A DNA stretch of 64,000 nucleotides. Source: Sipunculus nudus (taxonomy: Eukaryota > Annelida > Sipuncula > Golfingiida > Sipunculidae). This document shows positions 1 to 35,895 of the stretch, in pieces. Positions within the stretch are counted from its first letter, which is position 1; each line of letters starts with the position of its first letter. A program made the position numbers and the translations under genes. Where the stretch lies: the NCBI GenBank assembly GCA_026874595.1, contig CM049312.1:79089429-79153428 (forward strand), in the 5' to 3' direction. The notes beneath the pieces are model-generated. The model searched no databases. It had not been told where the DNA came from and saw nothing but the letters and a program-made list of their open reading frames with translations.

Positions 1-928
1 TTTCACAAATGAGAACTTTTATTTAATAATTACTGGTTATTCCTATCCAAGAATAAAACTTAAATAATATAACTATTTATTATAAATTAATAACAAATAT
101 TGTGTCAAATATAATTTAAATTAAAAATAATAACAGCATCATATGAAAAGACCTTTTAATAATATAACTGAAATAAATGATTATTAAAATAATATTATAG
201 AATATATTCATGAATACATTCATGATTACATTTTGAAAGTATTTGCAATTGTATTCAAATATTTTCATTTATACCTGTATTCCTATTTTTATGCATGAAA
301 TTATGGAGTACATATATTGATATTCGCATTCAAATATATTTGCAAAGTATGTCTGGTATTTATTCAGTTTCAGCAAAACAACGTTCTTGAGAATCCAGAA
401 TTTACAAATTTCACAAATTGATCATAAGTATGATCATTATATGATCATAATGATCATAAGTACCTGGTTTTATGGCTTTAATTTATATTTAAACATAAAA
501 CTATTATATTCACTTTGGACTACTTTCACATCAATCTAAGCACTAGACATAGCAAAAGTCTTATGACAATTATCAACATTACAGAAATCATAACGAGAAC
601 TTGTCTAAGATCTGATTTTTTATCATATTTAAATATTTTTATTTTAAAAAATGTAAAAAAAATTAAAAGCAATCTCAGCTATGAAACCATTATAAGAATA
701 AAAATTAACTCAAGCATAAGAACACCCTATAAATTGTACAAGAAAAAAACTAGAGATGGGCAAGTTTAATTTTATTAATATAAATTGAGGAACCAGCAAT
801 ACAGATTTTGATTATTTACATAGTCTTGTGACAGCTGATACAGCCACAAGTTTTAATATTATGAGTGAAACATATTGACATATTTAATCAGTACTTGTCT
901 GAGTAAAATTTTAAAATTTTGACATATT
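1..928. other. AT-rich unassigned DNA
   Basis: No gene is recognised. The stretch is very AT-rich. It holds short direct and inverted motifs, for example clustered TGATCA palindromes at about 419-465 and CATGAATACATTCATGA-like repeats near 207-225. The open frame at 515-769 has lysine/isoleucine-rich composition typical of random AT-rich DNA. It could be the far upstream intron or flank of the coronin gene. Confidence 0.5.
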
Positions 929-981
929 TTATTTTTTTTTTTTAATTTTAAAATAACTATAAATTAACAAGCTGAAACACT

Positions 982-1250
982 TGGATCGCATGGATCGCAA
1001 TATGGGCTGGTCAAGTTTAGGATCGCAATCTTGACTGGACAGATCTGAGATCTGTCCAGTCCAGATTGCGATCCTGAAGCAAGAAAGACAAAATCGCAAT
1101 CTGGGCCGGACTAAACTGCGATCGCAATATAGGCTGGACGGATCTAAGATCTTGCCAGCCTGGATTGCGATCGCAGTTTGGGCCGGCCTGAACTGCGATC
1201 CCAATTTGGGCTGGACAGATCTAAGATCCGTCCAGATCGCAATCTGGGCC
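982..1250. repeat. GATCGCAATC-rich palindromic repeat cluster
   Basis: This GC-richer island in AT-rich DNA is built from repeated pieces of GGATCGCAATCTGGGC and CTGGACAGATCTAAGATC in both orientations. Its core at 1020-1074 is an inverted repeat with 27-nt arms, one centre base and a single arm mismatch (T versus G). The inner 29 nt (1033-1061) are a perfect palindrome around AGATCTGAGATCT. Further half-copies occur at about 1133-1155 and 1209-1235. Open frames on both strands come only from this symmetry. It could be a foldback element or a decayed palindromic satellite. Confidence 0.75.
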
Positions 1251-1254
1251 TTGA

Positions 1255-1280
1255 CATATATATATATATATATATATATA
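1255..1280. repeat. (TA)n microsatellite
   Basis: A run of about 12 TA dinucleotides lies directly beside the palindromic cluster. TA runs often border palindromic insertions, but no target duplication could be established here. Confidence 0.85.
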
Positions 1281-1452
1281 CACTTACATCATGTATACAT
1301 ATATTCTTTTGTCTTATATCTCGTATAATAATTAGCTTGCTATATTATTTTATGGTTCATTGGCCCCTTTAGAAAAGTTATTGTCCATGCCTATCCCCGA
1401 CAGAAACATATTTTTTATATATATATGAAGCTCTTAGAATACCGGTAGGTTA

Positions 1453-2327
1453 TTAGCTCAGCTGACTGAAAGTCATCTGAGCTATAGCGATCACTCTTTG
1501 TCCGTCGTCCGTCCCTTAACAGGGCACAAATCGTAACCACTGGACCTGGAATCTTCTAACTTTACATCCAGGGAAATCAATAAAAAATCTCCTTGGAAAC
1601 CTGAAATTAAGTCTCTGTTACCCATATTCTCCAAGCTATGGGTCTCTTCAGTACCCCCAAGAATAATAAAAAACTTTATACAAAAGCTCTGTAAAGTATC
1701 TGAATAACTACTGCATTAATCACCATGATTCATTGCATGAATATTGATAATGGAGTGTTCCATCAGTTCCTATAAAATGGAAGCGCCACCTGTACTTTTT
1801 CCAATTTTTACAAATTTTTTTCTCTAATTTTGAGACCTTCATATTAAGCCTTATCTTGTAACAGGGCACAAATGGTAACCCCTTGATCTAGAATCTTCAT
1901 ACTTGACATCTAGGGAGGTCCATGAAAATCTTCTTGTTAATCTGAAATAAGGTCTCCGTTACTCTTATCCTTCGAGCCGTTCGGCTCATAATTCCCCCCC
2001 CCCCCCCCACCAATAATAAAAATTGTGATACAAAAGCACCAGTATATGAATAACTGATGCATTGATAGCCATGATTCTTTGGATATACATTGATCATGGC
2101 GTGTTCATCAGTTCTGCAGACTGGAGGCATTTTCTGTATTTTTTCAAATATGTACACATTTTTTTTAAATTTTCAAATGAAGTGGTCCTCTGTCCAAAAG
2201 CCCACTGAAGCCCATTTCTAAGGGTTCTTCACAAAATTCATGATTTTTTTGCACTATGGCAGTCATTTTGCTCATTGTTCAACATTCCTTAAATTCAGCT
2301 GAGCGTCATGGCCCATGGGCCACTAGT
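1453..2327 (+). repeat. dispersed mollusc-type repeat, copy 1
   Basis: The copy starts with TTAGCTCAGCTGACTGAAAG, which forms a 12-bp hairpin with the following GTCATCTGAGCT (one mismatch), then CGATCACTCTTTGTCCGTC. The same start recurs at 63812. The body carries two tandem-like segments, each reading roughly GGCACAAAT..GTAACC..CTAGAATCTT.. then AATAAGGTCTC. The far end has TTCAGCTGAGCG, a perfect GGCCCATGGGCC palindrome (2310-2321) and then ACTAGT. I recall long repeats with this start/end design as common in bivalve genomes. The terminal hairpin followed by CTAG resembles a Helitron 3' end, but no 5' TC end is established. No coding capacity is visible. Confidence 0.6.
1986..2008. repeat. 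poly(C) run
   Basis: A C-run of about 17 nt lies inside the dispersed repeat. Similar homopolymer C or G runs recur at about 10994-11010, 11126-11139, 30100-30116, 46734-46744, 56465-56479 and 58386-58397. Confidence 0.8.
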
Positions 2328-5300
2328 ATGTAGAAGAACTCATTAACTATAATTGCAATTGGGATCTTGTATTGGAAAACTGCAAAAATTTTATTTTTAA
2401 ACCTACCGATAATTCATTTTGTAGGTTACTCACCTTTCAAAGTCAGTATATTACAGAGCCTACATTATCTATTTATATATTAATAATTTGACATACAATG
2501 ATTTATTATTTTTTTGACAGTATGTATATATCACTTAAGCCAAAATAATTTCCTGTGCTAAAGAGATGTACAGTGAAAAGCATAAAAGCTACAGTAAAAT
2601 GTACTACTGTATCTTTAAAGACTAATACTAATAATTGCAGCTCATTCTCTGTACAATTTGACAATTAAAAAAAACACTTAGGAGTGGTAAATGCAAAAAA
2701 AGCAGTAATAATCAAAATTAATTGATACCAAGATTGATAATCAATTACAGTTCAGTTGAGTGAATGCAGTTTAATACATTAATTATTCTATGCATTGTTA
2801 CAACCCCAATAATAGCTGATGATAGTTATTTATACAATTGATTTACCAGTCTTTGTATATGTAATATATCAGACCGGTTGTATGTTCTGTTATATATACA
2901 CAGGATCTAGCATCTTAACCTGTTTACCTGTAATATATATCTACATACATACTGTGTAGATCAGCTCTGGGTATGCCCTAGTTGTCCCCCGCATACCTGT
3001 ATACCTTGGGGATGTGGAGGTATTTTTTGCAAGGCAGGTATGAAGGGTATGACCCAGCTTCCTGAGACAGTTTAAGGGGTGGGTGTCCCATGCTGCACTG
3101 CTTCATTTACACCTGTGACCAGACCCACTAGGTCAGACCAGGTACATTCCAACAAATCATAATCTTGACTGGTTGTGTCGTTTTATTTATAATGCCCCCT
3201 GGTGGTGACTGACAGGCTTTCATTTTGGATTTATCTGAGATTGTTGATTACATTGGTTTAACATTCATTTCTGCCACACCAATTTGTCATTTTATTGGAT
3301 TTTGAATTTTAATTGTCATGTCTTTTACTGTTGTAATAGGGCTCTTTTTGTGGAATGCGCTTTTTGGGGTACCAAAAAAAATATTTGTAAAAAATCAGTT
3401 ATGAGAGTGCCAAGGATGCCCATTATGTCAATTACGGTATATATATAGATTTGAAGCATTATATATGTGTATGTATACAGTAATATATAGTTTTACTCTA
3501 TGTTTATATAATGATATACCTATGATATATTTATACCACAATCACTGAACTTGTTTAATAGCACTGATTTAGCACATTATGTCATAAAATTGAAAACACT
3601 GATCAGGGCTTTCCTCAGGCACAAAATTAAAAGACAGGTATGCTTGGTGGAAACTTTAGAGAGTCATTTACTTTTAGCACATCCGGCATGTCTTTACTAC
3701 CGGGTTGACAATACGTTTAGAAACTGAAAAAGAACGTGCTTAGCTTAAGGTCTAGTTTCACTTTTGATAGATAAAGATGCAGATATAAAATGAGAGATTG
3801 ACATGAAGTATCTTGTAGAAGATATGAGGTCTTTCACTTCACCTTAAGTAACCAAAAAGCTTACAGTTGAAAAACAAGAATGAACAGGAATTTATATAAA
3901 GATCACTTTGTTATAGTGTTGGGACAATAACTGATACCCTGGATGAATTATCACAATAATTGACAGTTAACTTCCCTATGCATTGTATTATTGTCATATC
4001 ATAATATATGTTTTTATCCACAGTTATGGTACACACACACATGCCCATTTAAGAATAAATACCTAAAGATTTGGTGTCACAGGCGCCTTTCTGTGTTGAG
4101 AAAATCATTAATTTTCAAGGAAAACATTGTTTAAATGAAGCACATTGAATTCTATATAAAAGTAAGTTGTGAATGGATTTTAAACAAATTGAAGGCTGGA
4201 ATGAAACCCAAGGAACAAACTAGTACATTTTGGAGTTAATCTTGATAATTTTTGGTTATCGTAGAAACTAACCAAGGTTTTACTTGAATAAGGATTAATC
4301 AGTTTTGTGATGCATTCAGCCTAAAGCTGTCAGCATAAAAGGCAAAAAAAAATGTTACTGTTCTGGCGTTGGAGGTGTGTGTTTTACAGTTGGAGGTACG
4401 TGCGTTACTGTTGGAGGTGCGCGTGTTACTGTTGATGGTGTGATATATTCAATAGGAAAAATCCCCAAAATGACTGACTGACAAAATACATGCCATCCCT
4501 AACACCTCATCAGCCAGGCTTCATCTGCATCATCAGATGCCCTAGATCCACAGGTTCCAGGACCAGACTCCCAGGTATGCTACAGATATGAATGGTGTAT
4601 GTCATACCACCTCCTTCAGATCAAGAAAAAGATTTGTCACAGGACCACACCTGTAGATGAGGAATGCATTGGTATTTGTTCACGTATGAGCAATATACAT
4701 GTGGTTTGATGGTCATCAACTCATGTATGTTATACTGCTTCAGTTATATTTTTGAATTGATTATGGTAAATCCTCACCTAATTCATGAAAACCTGTGTTA
4801 AGCAACTCCCTCAAAGTAACAACCACTTTTTCACATTCCCATTTCTTTTATTTTTGCTCTTAATGTCAAAGCTGCCATAGAGGACTGACTTGAAAATGTG
4901 ACCAATTCATGGAGGTCACATTGGCCATTGTAATTTCAAGGTTTGACTGATTTTTGTTCATATCAAACAGTCCTCATTTTGCTAAAAGCTAATATTATTA
5001 TTTAAAAAAAAAAAAATGACATGAAAAATGTAAAAAAAGGCTAATATTTTTCCAGATTTGACAATTTTTATTCCTTGGGTAAAAAGTTATTTTGTGTTAT
5101 ATTTTTTTAAAAATATAATATTTAGGTTATTGTCTTTTATTAGTCCTGAAACATTTTGACACCCTGTATCTTAAAATAGTAGGTAATAAATGTGGCCAAA
5201 AGTACTTGTGATATCGGTTCACTGGGTTCATATGAGTTTGACCCAGCAAATTGGGGGCTTAGTGGGTATTAGTCTACAAAAATATTGAATAATTCTCTAC

Positions 5301-6838
5301 CTGTAATCCTGTATAATATATATATATATAGGTAGTGCTGGAAGGTCAACATATTTCTTTTCTATTTACATTTCTTTCTCAATATGTGACCCATGTTGGG
5401 ATGATCATGTGATTCTCTAACCTTTGACCTCTGCTGAAGTGCTCATGTGATTACATACACATTCTTTCAGTTAGAACTAATGGCAGTACTTAGGTCCCCA
5501 TGGTCATTTTATGTTGATTTCAGTTATGTGATCTACATACACTCTTGCACCAATGCCTGTAAATTACATTCAAATGGTTAAGCAGATTATTGATATATAT
5601 GAGGAAATATTTAGCACTTCATGATGCATGTGGTCACAATGAATATTTATCAGGATTATACGAGTGTTGAGTAACAATAATGGTGTTTGTATGACGGTAG
5701 AACTAGAGAAATGTTCAAAATGGAACATGCAGAGAGACTTGTTTAAAGTACAGTAATAGCTGCCCTGTTGTTTACCCAAGTTTGACAGTTGGCTAGGTTT
5801 CATTAAGAAAACGTTATTTTGTATTAGTGTTATAAATATGGGCTTACATCTGTCTCTGACAGTTCCTCAGTGGAGTTGAGCGCAAGCTGCAAGCTTTGGC
5901 ACTGGACTTCCCAGATTAAAGTTCTGTTATTGTGAAGTTTAATGTAGATTATTGATAAAATCTGAACATGACAGGCGCAGAGATAAAATTATAGTGCCTA
6001 GCATTTTAGGTTTGATTGCTGACTTGTGCACAGCATATACTGGAAAGTCACGAGTGCTTGATTGTAATGTTCATATTATTGATGATCTGTAGCATAACCA
6101 CACGCTAAGGCTGAATCAATATATCAATATACTGAAATATTTGGATATGTTATATCTGTATGATTTGCATACTGTGTGTTGTAATTAGGAGATACAATGA
6201 ACATTCATAATATAATAACTTCATGTATTGTAGTTATTATGGAGGTTTTTAATATAAACTTCCTCAGCAGGTAAAAAAGGTCCCCAAGTGTGGCATGATT
6301 TCTTACAGACAAATATAAAGAGATGGTTATGACAGCTTTAAATAGGATGTGTACATGGAAATGATACCATTCAGATCCCTGTTTTTTATATCAGACATAT
6401 ATATATATATTAAGGTTAATAAACAAGGAACAAACTCTAGTCAGTACTTTGAAGGTTCTGCTCAGGAAAAGAAATAATTCATTTATATATATGTGTGTGT
6501 GTAAAAATTTATTTTACAATATGTTCTACCTGAAGGCCAGCCGTGACCCAACTGTACCCACAATACTCATTAAAATACTGTAAAAGTCATTGTAGAAGTC
6601 GCATCCTTATTACAAGTCGCACCCTGACTTTTTGATCCCTCTTGGAAATAACCGTTCAGGTTTTGTTTCAGGAAAAGTCCATCCTATAGGTCGCACCAAG
6701 ACTTCAGAGGCGTCCCAACCACCGGATACTTATGGAATTTTAGTATCATTCCTTGCAGTGTAAGACTACAACCAACTTCCCCATAGTATTTACGTAGATG
6801 TCATCAAAGACTGGTTTTTACCCCAAGCTTAAGGAAAC
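2328..6838. other. unassigned non-coding DNA
   Basis: No exon was recognised in either strand. I looked for the missing coronin N-terminal exon, which should end in phase 0 just before the TGRV codons at 10083, and did not find it. Short (TA)n runs lie near 5318-5332 and 6398-6410. A short imperfect tandem of about 23-25 bp based on GTTACTGTTGGAGGTGCG lies at about 4355-4440. Confidence 0.45.
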
Positions 6839-6840
6839 TG

Positions 6841-6990
6841 TGAAAATGGCTTAGCCTGGTGATAGGGAAGTCTGGTCATTGAAGCCAAAGGTCCCTGGTT
6901 CAGACCCTGCCAGTCTCAATGGCAAAATGGTGCACTTCTCTATGGAAGCTAAGAGATTAGCTCTGAAGCTGTGTGTCAAGATGTACATAT
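6841..6990 (+). mobile_element. probable tRNA-derived SINE
   Basis: An RNA polymerase III A-box-like sequence, TGGCTTAGCCTGG, starts at 6847. A B-box-like GGTTCAGACCC lies about 40 nt later near 6897, and the spacing and order match a tRNA-related SINE head. B-box agreement with GWTCRANNC is 8 of 9. The 3' limit is uncertain because no tail repeat or target duplication was found. It could also be a decayed tRNA pseudogene. Confidence 0.4.
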
Positions 6991-8733
6991 TTGCATGAAA
7001 AAAATAGGTGTTTCCATGTGGGCGTATATGCATGAAGAGATATATGCATTTTTACAGTGGATCAGCAGGTCTTTTTAAAAAAGATGGTGAAGTCATTTTA
7101 CACAGAATCCCTGAGCTCGCGCAGACCCTATGCATGAAAAGCCAGAGGAGCACAGACACAAATATGCTGACAGACACATGGAAACACCACAGTTACAAAA
7201 CCATAAGAGCCTTGCTTGTCTTGATTATTCCATGTGCGCATAAAACCTGAAATCCAGAAGGCTTAATATTGATGGTTATCATTCTCATTATAGGGTTACC
7301 TTCATCTTCATTCAACCGAGAGCGCCACCTAGAGGCAGTAATCCTCTATACTAAAACACTAAAAATAAAACAATAAATCTGTCATGGACTGGACGCTGAC
7401 GCAGAATGGTTTTGACATATCATTTAACCATCCTCCTTGTGATCTATATACCCGTGGATGTCTTCATATTCGGGAGGTTAAACTTTCACAGTATCCTCTG
7501 TTTGAGTGGTTCACAATTTTTATATTTTCACAATCTCACTAAATGACATAAGATATATACTTCATTGTCTGAATTAATTTACATTTTCAGTTTCACAAAA
7601 ATTCTTACAATTTGAGAAGGAACAGTGAACATCAATGGAGTATAAAATTTTTCTTCATAATTAGCAGTTGATGTAAGAGATCTCATATAATTATTGTCAT
7701 AAGATCAGTGTTTTACTTATGGATTACATGAATAATTTGTTTATTTATTATTATCAGAATTCTGCCTTGGCACACTACAGGCATAGTTAATGAACATATA
7801 AGATGTGAAGATTAGGCTTCTCATTCACAAAGGTTTTATTTTCACTCTAATTGAAATATAATTTGAAACTCTACTGAAAGAAAAGCCAACCACATAATAA
7901 GATACATCCAGTATACGTTGAACCTCGGGTGACCCCACAGTCAGAGGCAGCATTGATGTCTATAAACATGTCATATCTCACTGACCAAACACTATAAGAT
8001 CTTTCCTAAACAAGATATCACAAATACAACTCCAGTCACAAGATAACATATTTGATGGGACACTTGTTCATATCCGGAGACCTCTGTGGTGCTCGTTGTC
8101 AGGCCGGTTGAGATAGTGTTGTTTGGTCTCATGCTACATGGCTTTACCAAGAGGAATTCCCTGATTTTGTGAATGATAACAACATAAGACAGCATTGCTC
8201 CCACTAACTCCTATATTCTCTATATTTTCTGGTTAACTTATAAAAAAAATGTGTCTTATAGTTTCCTTTATTTTCCATCATTTAGGCCGTATTCTCCTTT
8301 ATTTAATGTTCTATATTTTTTCACTGCTCAATCATGATTTCAGTTTTTAACTCTGATTAATCTATCGACTATTTAATCTATTGATTGGTTTGAAACATTT
8401 TATTGATATAGAAGAATCAATGCAATAAACATAGTGATCAAAATACAAGTATACAAACAGTGACTATAAAACTGTTATTGATGAATTTTTTTTTATTATT
8501 ATGGATAATATGCAGCTCTTTGTAGATCTGTAAGTGATACTGCCCTGTCACGTGGTCCAAAAAATAGGAAGGAATTATGTAGATGTAAAAATGTGTAGAT
8601 TAATCAGCATAAAAAAATGGAGGCAGTTAAATAATATATATAAATATAAACTTATTTATTCTACATGGATTGTACAAAAAGTTATTATAACTAATCGCAG
8701 AACTCTTCATGTCTCAGATTGTGACATTCAGTA
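6991..8733. other. unassigned non-coding DNA
   Basis: No coding exon, RNA gene or clear repeat was recognised. Open frames here are short and lack any recognisable domain. Confidence 0.4.
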
Positions 8734-8890
8734 GACAGTAAAGGTGGAGGAAACCGGAGAATTCTGAGAAAACCACTGGCCTTGGACGGGCAACTACAAC
8801 CCACTCTCATAGCCAAGCCGGGGATTGAATCCGGGTTGCCAGCAGAGAGAGCCGAGCGTTTTATCCCTTAACTGTCTGGGCCCCGGTTAC
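8734..8890 (-). mobile_element. probable SINE, minus strand
   Basis: Read on the minus strand, the block starts near 8886 with GGGGCCCAGACAGTTAAGGG. It then has a tRNA-like segment with a B-box-like GGATTCAATCC (plus positions 8822-8832), then a body ending in CTCCGGTTTCCTCC and CACCTTTACTGTC. A tRNA-like head with a GGTTTCCTCC-type central body is typical of several animal SINE families. The A box is degenerate. On the plus strand, A-rich AATAAATAAATAAAAA follows at about 8910. Confidence 0.45.
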
Positions 8891-32455
<23,565 letters not shown>

Positions 32456-33267
32456 ACCGTATCAGATTGACAGCTCCTGACTGTCCAGCAGTAAATTCAG
32501 ACTGTTAATCAGTGAATTATGACTGTTAATATGGCCCCTGCTTGGTTGCAATACTTAATCAACCCAGTGTAAGGAGTATCATTTATGTCATGTATATGGT
32601 TTGTGCCGTGTTGTGCTTCTGTCTCTAGTAACAGTTTAAATACATCTCTTTTATTTTTCATACACAGATAAGAGGGTTGACATCTTATAACAACCAAAAA
32701 GCAATTCTTAACTTATGAATAGGAAATATTATAGAGAAATGTTTAAAGGGCCCAGTGTCTCACACTTGAAGTGGAGTGACTGACTTTTATTTGACATTAG
32801 TTTAATCCTTTGTCACCAGATGTCAGTGCTACATCCTCTCACACTTTGCTTCTGTGCGATAAACATCAGTCATATCTGACAAGAGACTGATATTTGTTTA
32901 ATACTCACATAAACCCAGCAGCCCCAGTGTTCAAACATGACCTTTCTCAGATCCAAAGACTGGGGAACTCGGGAGGAATAATTGAGATGCAGAGCTACCA
33001 AATTTGTCTTCTACCTTTACGGGTGTGACTGAATATTTTTTGTCTCTGCTGTGGGTTTGCAAAGGCCAGATTGATTTTTTCTTTTATTTTTGCATGGGTA
33101 CTAGCTGAGGTTTGAGGTGCTAATGTTGCAATTGTGGTTACAAAAGTTATAAATTCACCAGGATAATTTTGTTATACCAACTCACAGAAATGGGATATTA
33201 ACCCAAACATGTTTGTGTTTAAACCTTTTTCATCTTATTGATGCACAGGAGAACTGTCCATCCTGTG

Positions 33268-33560
33268 ACTGTTGACACTGTTGACAGTGTCATCTGTTAC
33301 AGCTCTTGACAGTGTCATCTGTTACAGCTCTTGACAGTGTCATCTGTTACAGCTCTTGACAGTGTCATCTGTTAGAGTTGTTGACAGTGTCACCTGTTAC
33401 AGCTGTTGAAAGTGTCACCTGTTTCAGCTGTTGACAGTGTCATCTGTCAAGAGTTGTTATCAGTGTCATCTGTTTCAGCTGTTGACAGTGTTAACTGCCT
33501 ACATTTTCACTATGTTAAATTGGTTATAGCTGTTGACAGCCTTTGCCTACCAATTAAAAT
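33268..33560. repeat. 25-bp tandem repeat, about 10 copies
   Basis: The unit is AGCTCTTGACAGTGTCATCT then GTTAC, with consecutive copies exactly 25 bp apart around 33301-33375 and more diverged copies to about 33560. TTGACAGTGTCA contains the short inverted pair TGACA/TGTCA. It lies 0.8 kb after the coronin exon 9b stop and could be in its 3' UTR. Confidence 0.88.
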
Positions 33561-34890
33561 TCACAGAAATAACATGTTCTACTGCTGAATCTCCACAGTT
33601 CCTGCATAACTTAAGTTGTTTTCATAAAGCTGTTGACACCTGTCAACTAGTATAGCCCTATCACAGATCTTCAAACCTCAAAGACTTTCCCATACTGCTT
33701 GTATATTTTTCTTTTGTGTAAAAACTGCAATGAAAAATTTGTAATAACGACTGAGAGGGTGTTTGTGATTTGTACTTGATTTTTGTAATTCTGGATCATT
33801 GGGTATCAGGGAAAATAAGATAAATGTTATAATAATGATTATGAAACATCACATTTATTAAATAATAAATATGAATCATTTAGGGTAGGAAGAGGCAATG
33901 GGCTAATTAATCTGTTTTAGGTAACATTGAGATAAGGATTTTGTAATTTTGTCTGTCTTTTTGTATCCTTAATATGAACAAACTGTTAATGCACCATATT
34001 ACCTGTAGCTTTATTAAATGCTGAGCTTCCATGGCACACATACACACACACAAATAATCATGTGTGAAAACATGACAGTTCTTCAGTTTATAGTTGTATA
34101 ATTATAAAATATATCCTTCACAGTGGTTTAGACTGTTGTGGGGCTTCTTGTTCAGTGCATAATTGATGAATTAACCTAGATTTGGGATAATGGTTAATAA
34201 TATTCCAAGATAAATTTTTTGGGGGCAAAAATACAGGACATTGTGTATCAGAAAAATTGTCATCCATAAAGTAAACATGGATATTCCATCCATTATTTTT
34301 AATTTAGCCCAGGATTATTGTACAAGTAATATCATCTGTTTCTGGCAATTCATTCAGATACATTTGTGTCAGTAAGGATTTGTCCATATCCTTTTTGATC
34401 AGACATCTTTGAATGTGGATGAGATCTCACTCACGGCCACGTTGATCACCAATACTTCACAGTAACATAGGAAAGTGACCACTGTACTTGTGCATATTAT
34501 TTTTTACAGTGATAATGTTTAAAAAATGTATTATATATATACAGATGAACATGTGACCTTGTCTGTATAAAGTGTTCTTGTAAATAGCAGATGTATCTTT
34601 GGAAACTTTGTGGTATATGTGGAACTGAGAGAGATTGTGACTGGGGCCATTTATATGACTTCCACAAATCATCTATGGTATGATTGTAGTGTTAGGTCAG
34701 TTTATTTTCAGAAAATGTTAGGTTCTGGATATTGTGCTTGTAGAAACAGCCCCAGGGTTCTGTTAGGTGTGAGAAAGTTTCAGGATTTTGGAAAGCCATT
34801 TGCCTGCATGATGTACAATGTAAGTTGACATGCACCCTGTTATAGGCAATCGAAACAGCTGTAAAGAGATATGTTGTGATCACCTGGCTT

Positions 34891-34987
34891 GTTACCATGG
34901 TAACATTGCTTGTTATCATGGTAACATGGAAAATTGCCATGGTAACATGCATGTTACCATAGTAACATGGCTAGTTACCATAGTAAC
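34891..34987. promoter_or_regulatory. array of five X-box-like palindromes, 21-bp phased
   Basis: GTTACCATGGTAAC-type 14-mers start at 34891, 34912, 34933, 34953 and 34974. Compared with the RFX X-box consensus GTNRCC-N(0-3)-RGYAAC, copies 1, 4 and 5 fit fully (GTTACCATGGTAAC, GTTACCATAGTAAC twice). Copy 2 (GTTATC) and copy 3 (ATTGCC) each have one mismatch. Spacing of 20-21 bp is two helical turns, so all sites would face the same side of the DNA. It may equally be a short minisatellite whose unit happens to be palindromic. It lies between coronin and the TRAF4-like gene. Confidence 0.6.
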
Positions 34988-35806
34988 AATGCTATTTGCT
35001 CACCATGTGTGGATTTACATCATCTGAGCTAAACCTTTTTTATTTTGTTTTTGTTATCTGAACAAGGATTGAGCAAGGGTGCAATAAACTTGTACACACT
35101 GTATTAAACAATTTATGTTCGTGATTAATAATGTACCTAATAGTTTTTTTTCAAGTTGGTTTATATTTAATCCAGTTAATTTACTTTTTTTGGTGTAATG
35201 TACTCACTGCCTGCCTAGCTTGTACATAGTCCCCCTAATTGGCTCACATGTTGTCGCAGGGCCAGCAATGTTATGGAGTGTACTTTTTCTGATAAATGTA
35301 CTGATGTTCAGTATCTAGACTGATACACCGTGCTATTATTTCCACTACTCTTATGCAGTCACATGAACTGGTAAAGACCAGCTAAGTTGTCACTGGCAGT
35401 AACAACTTTTGGTCAACAGACACAAACATGATGCTGTGATAGACTGGCTCCTCCTACTCCTTGTGTTTGTATTGGACAGGTTTGCTGATGCGAGAATGGA
35501 ACCAGTCTTTAGTCAAGAATGTTGACTTAAAAGGTTGTGAGAAACAACTTTTGTTGATATAAATTCTAGTGTTTCTCAGCCCATTGACTGCCTGAGAGTA
35601 GCAAGTACATAATAGAGCAGAAAAGCGGTTCAGTATGGCGCTCATGTCATGGACTTCGTCTCAGGGATTTTGACCTGCTGGCCCATTGCGCATGTACTGT
35701 ACTGACATACACTAAGTCAGGCTTGGTTATGTATATACACAGACCTGATATATTCTACATATTTTATGTTGTTAACTTTGGTTAGCTACTTACTTTAATC
35801 TTTCAG

Positions 35807-35895
35807 TTCAGCATTCCAAAGGGTAACAACTTCGGAGGTTTTGAACAATGGAAAAAAATACTCCGTCTCGTGAGTTCAAGGCAAAAGGGGGTATG
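35807..35895 (+). CDS. possible isolated exon (AAR2-like?)
   Basis: A strong acceptor (TTAATCTTTCAG) precedes and a donor (ATG|GTAAGC) follows an open 89-nt segment reading FSIPKGNNFGGFEQWKKILR then LVSSRQKGV. The GN..(F/Y)..FE.WK..L.L pattern resembles, by memory, a short helical stretch near the C-terminus of the U5 snRNP factor AAR2. No neighbouring AAR2 exons were found within several kb. It may be a stray exon, a pseudo-exon or chance. Confidence 0.2.

Larger units (their letters stand above)
32456..35806. other. coronin 3' UTR / intergenic DNA
   Basis: Candidate polyadenylation hexamers AATAAA lie at 33864-33869 and 35083-35088. The latter is followed by GT-rich TTGTACACACTGTATT. A 25-bp tandem repeat (33268-33560) and an X-box-like array (34891-34987) lie inside. 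No other gene was recognised. Confidence 0.45.

Noticed and set aside
32741-32790. TTTAAAGGGCCCAGTGTCTCAC resembling the start of the TTAA MITE
   Set aside because: No matching inverted right end or internal blocks follow. Probably chance or a small fragment.
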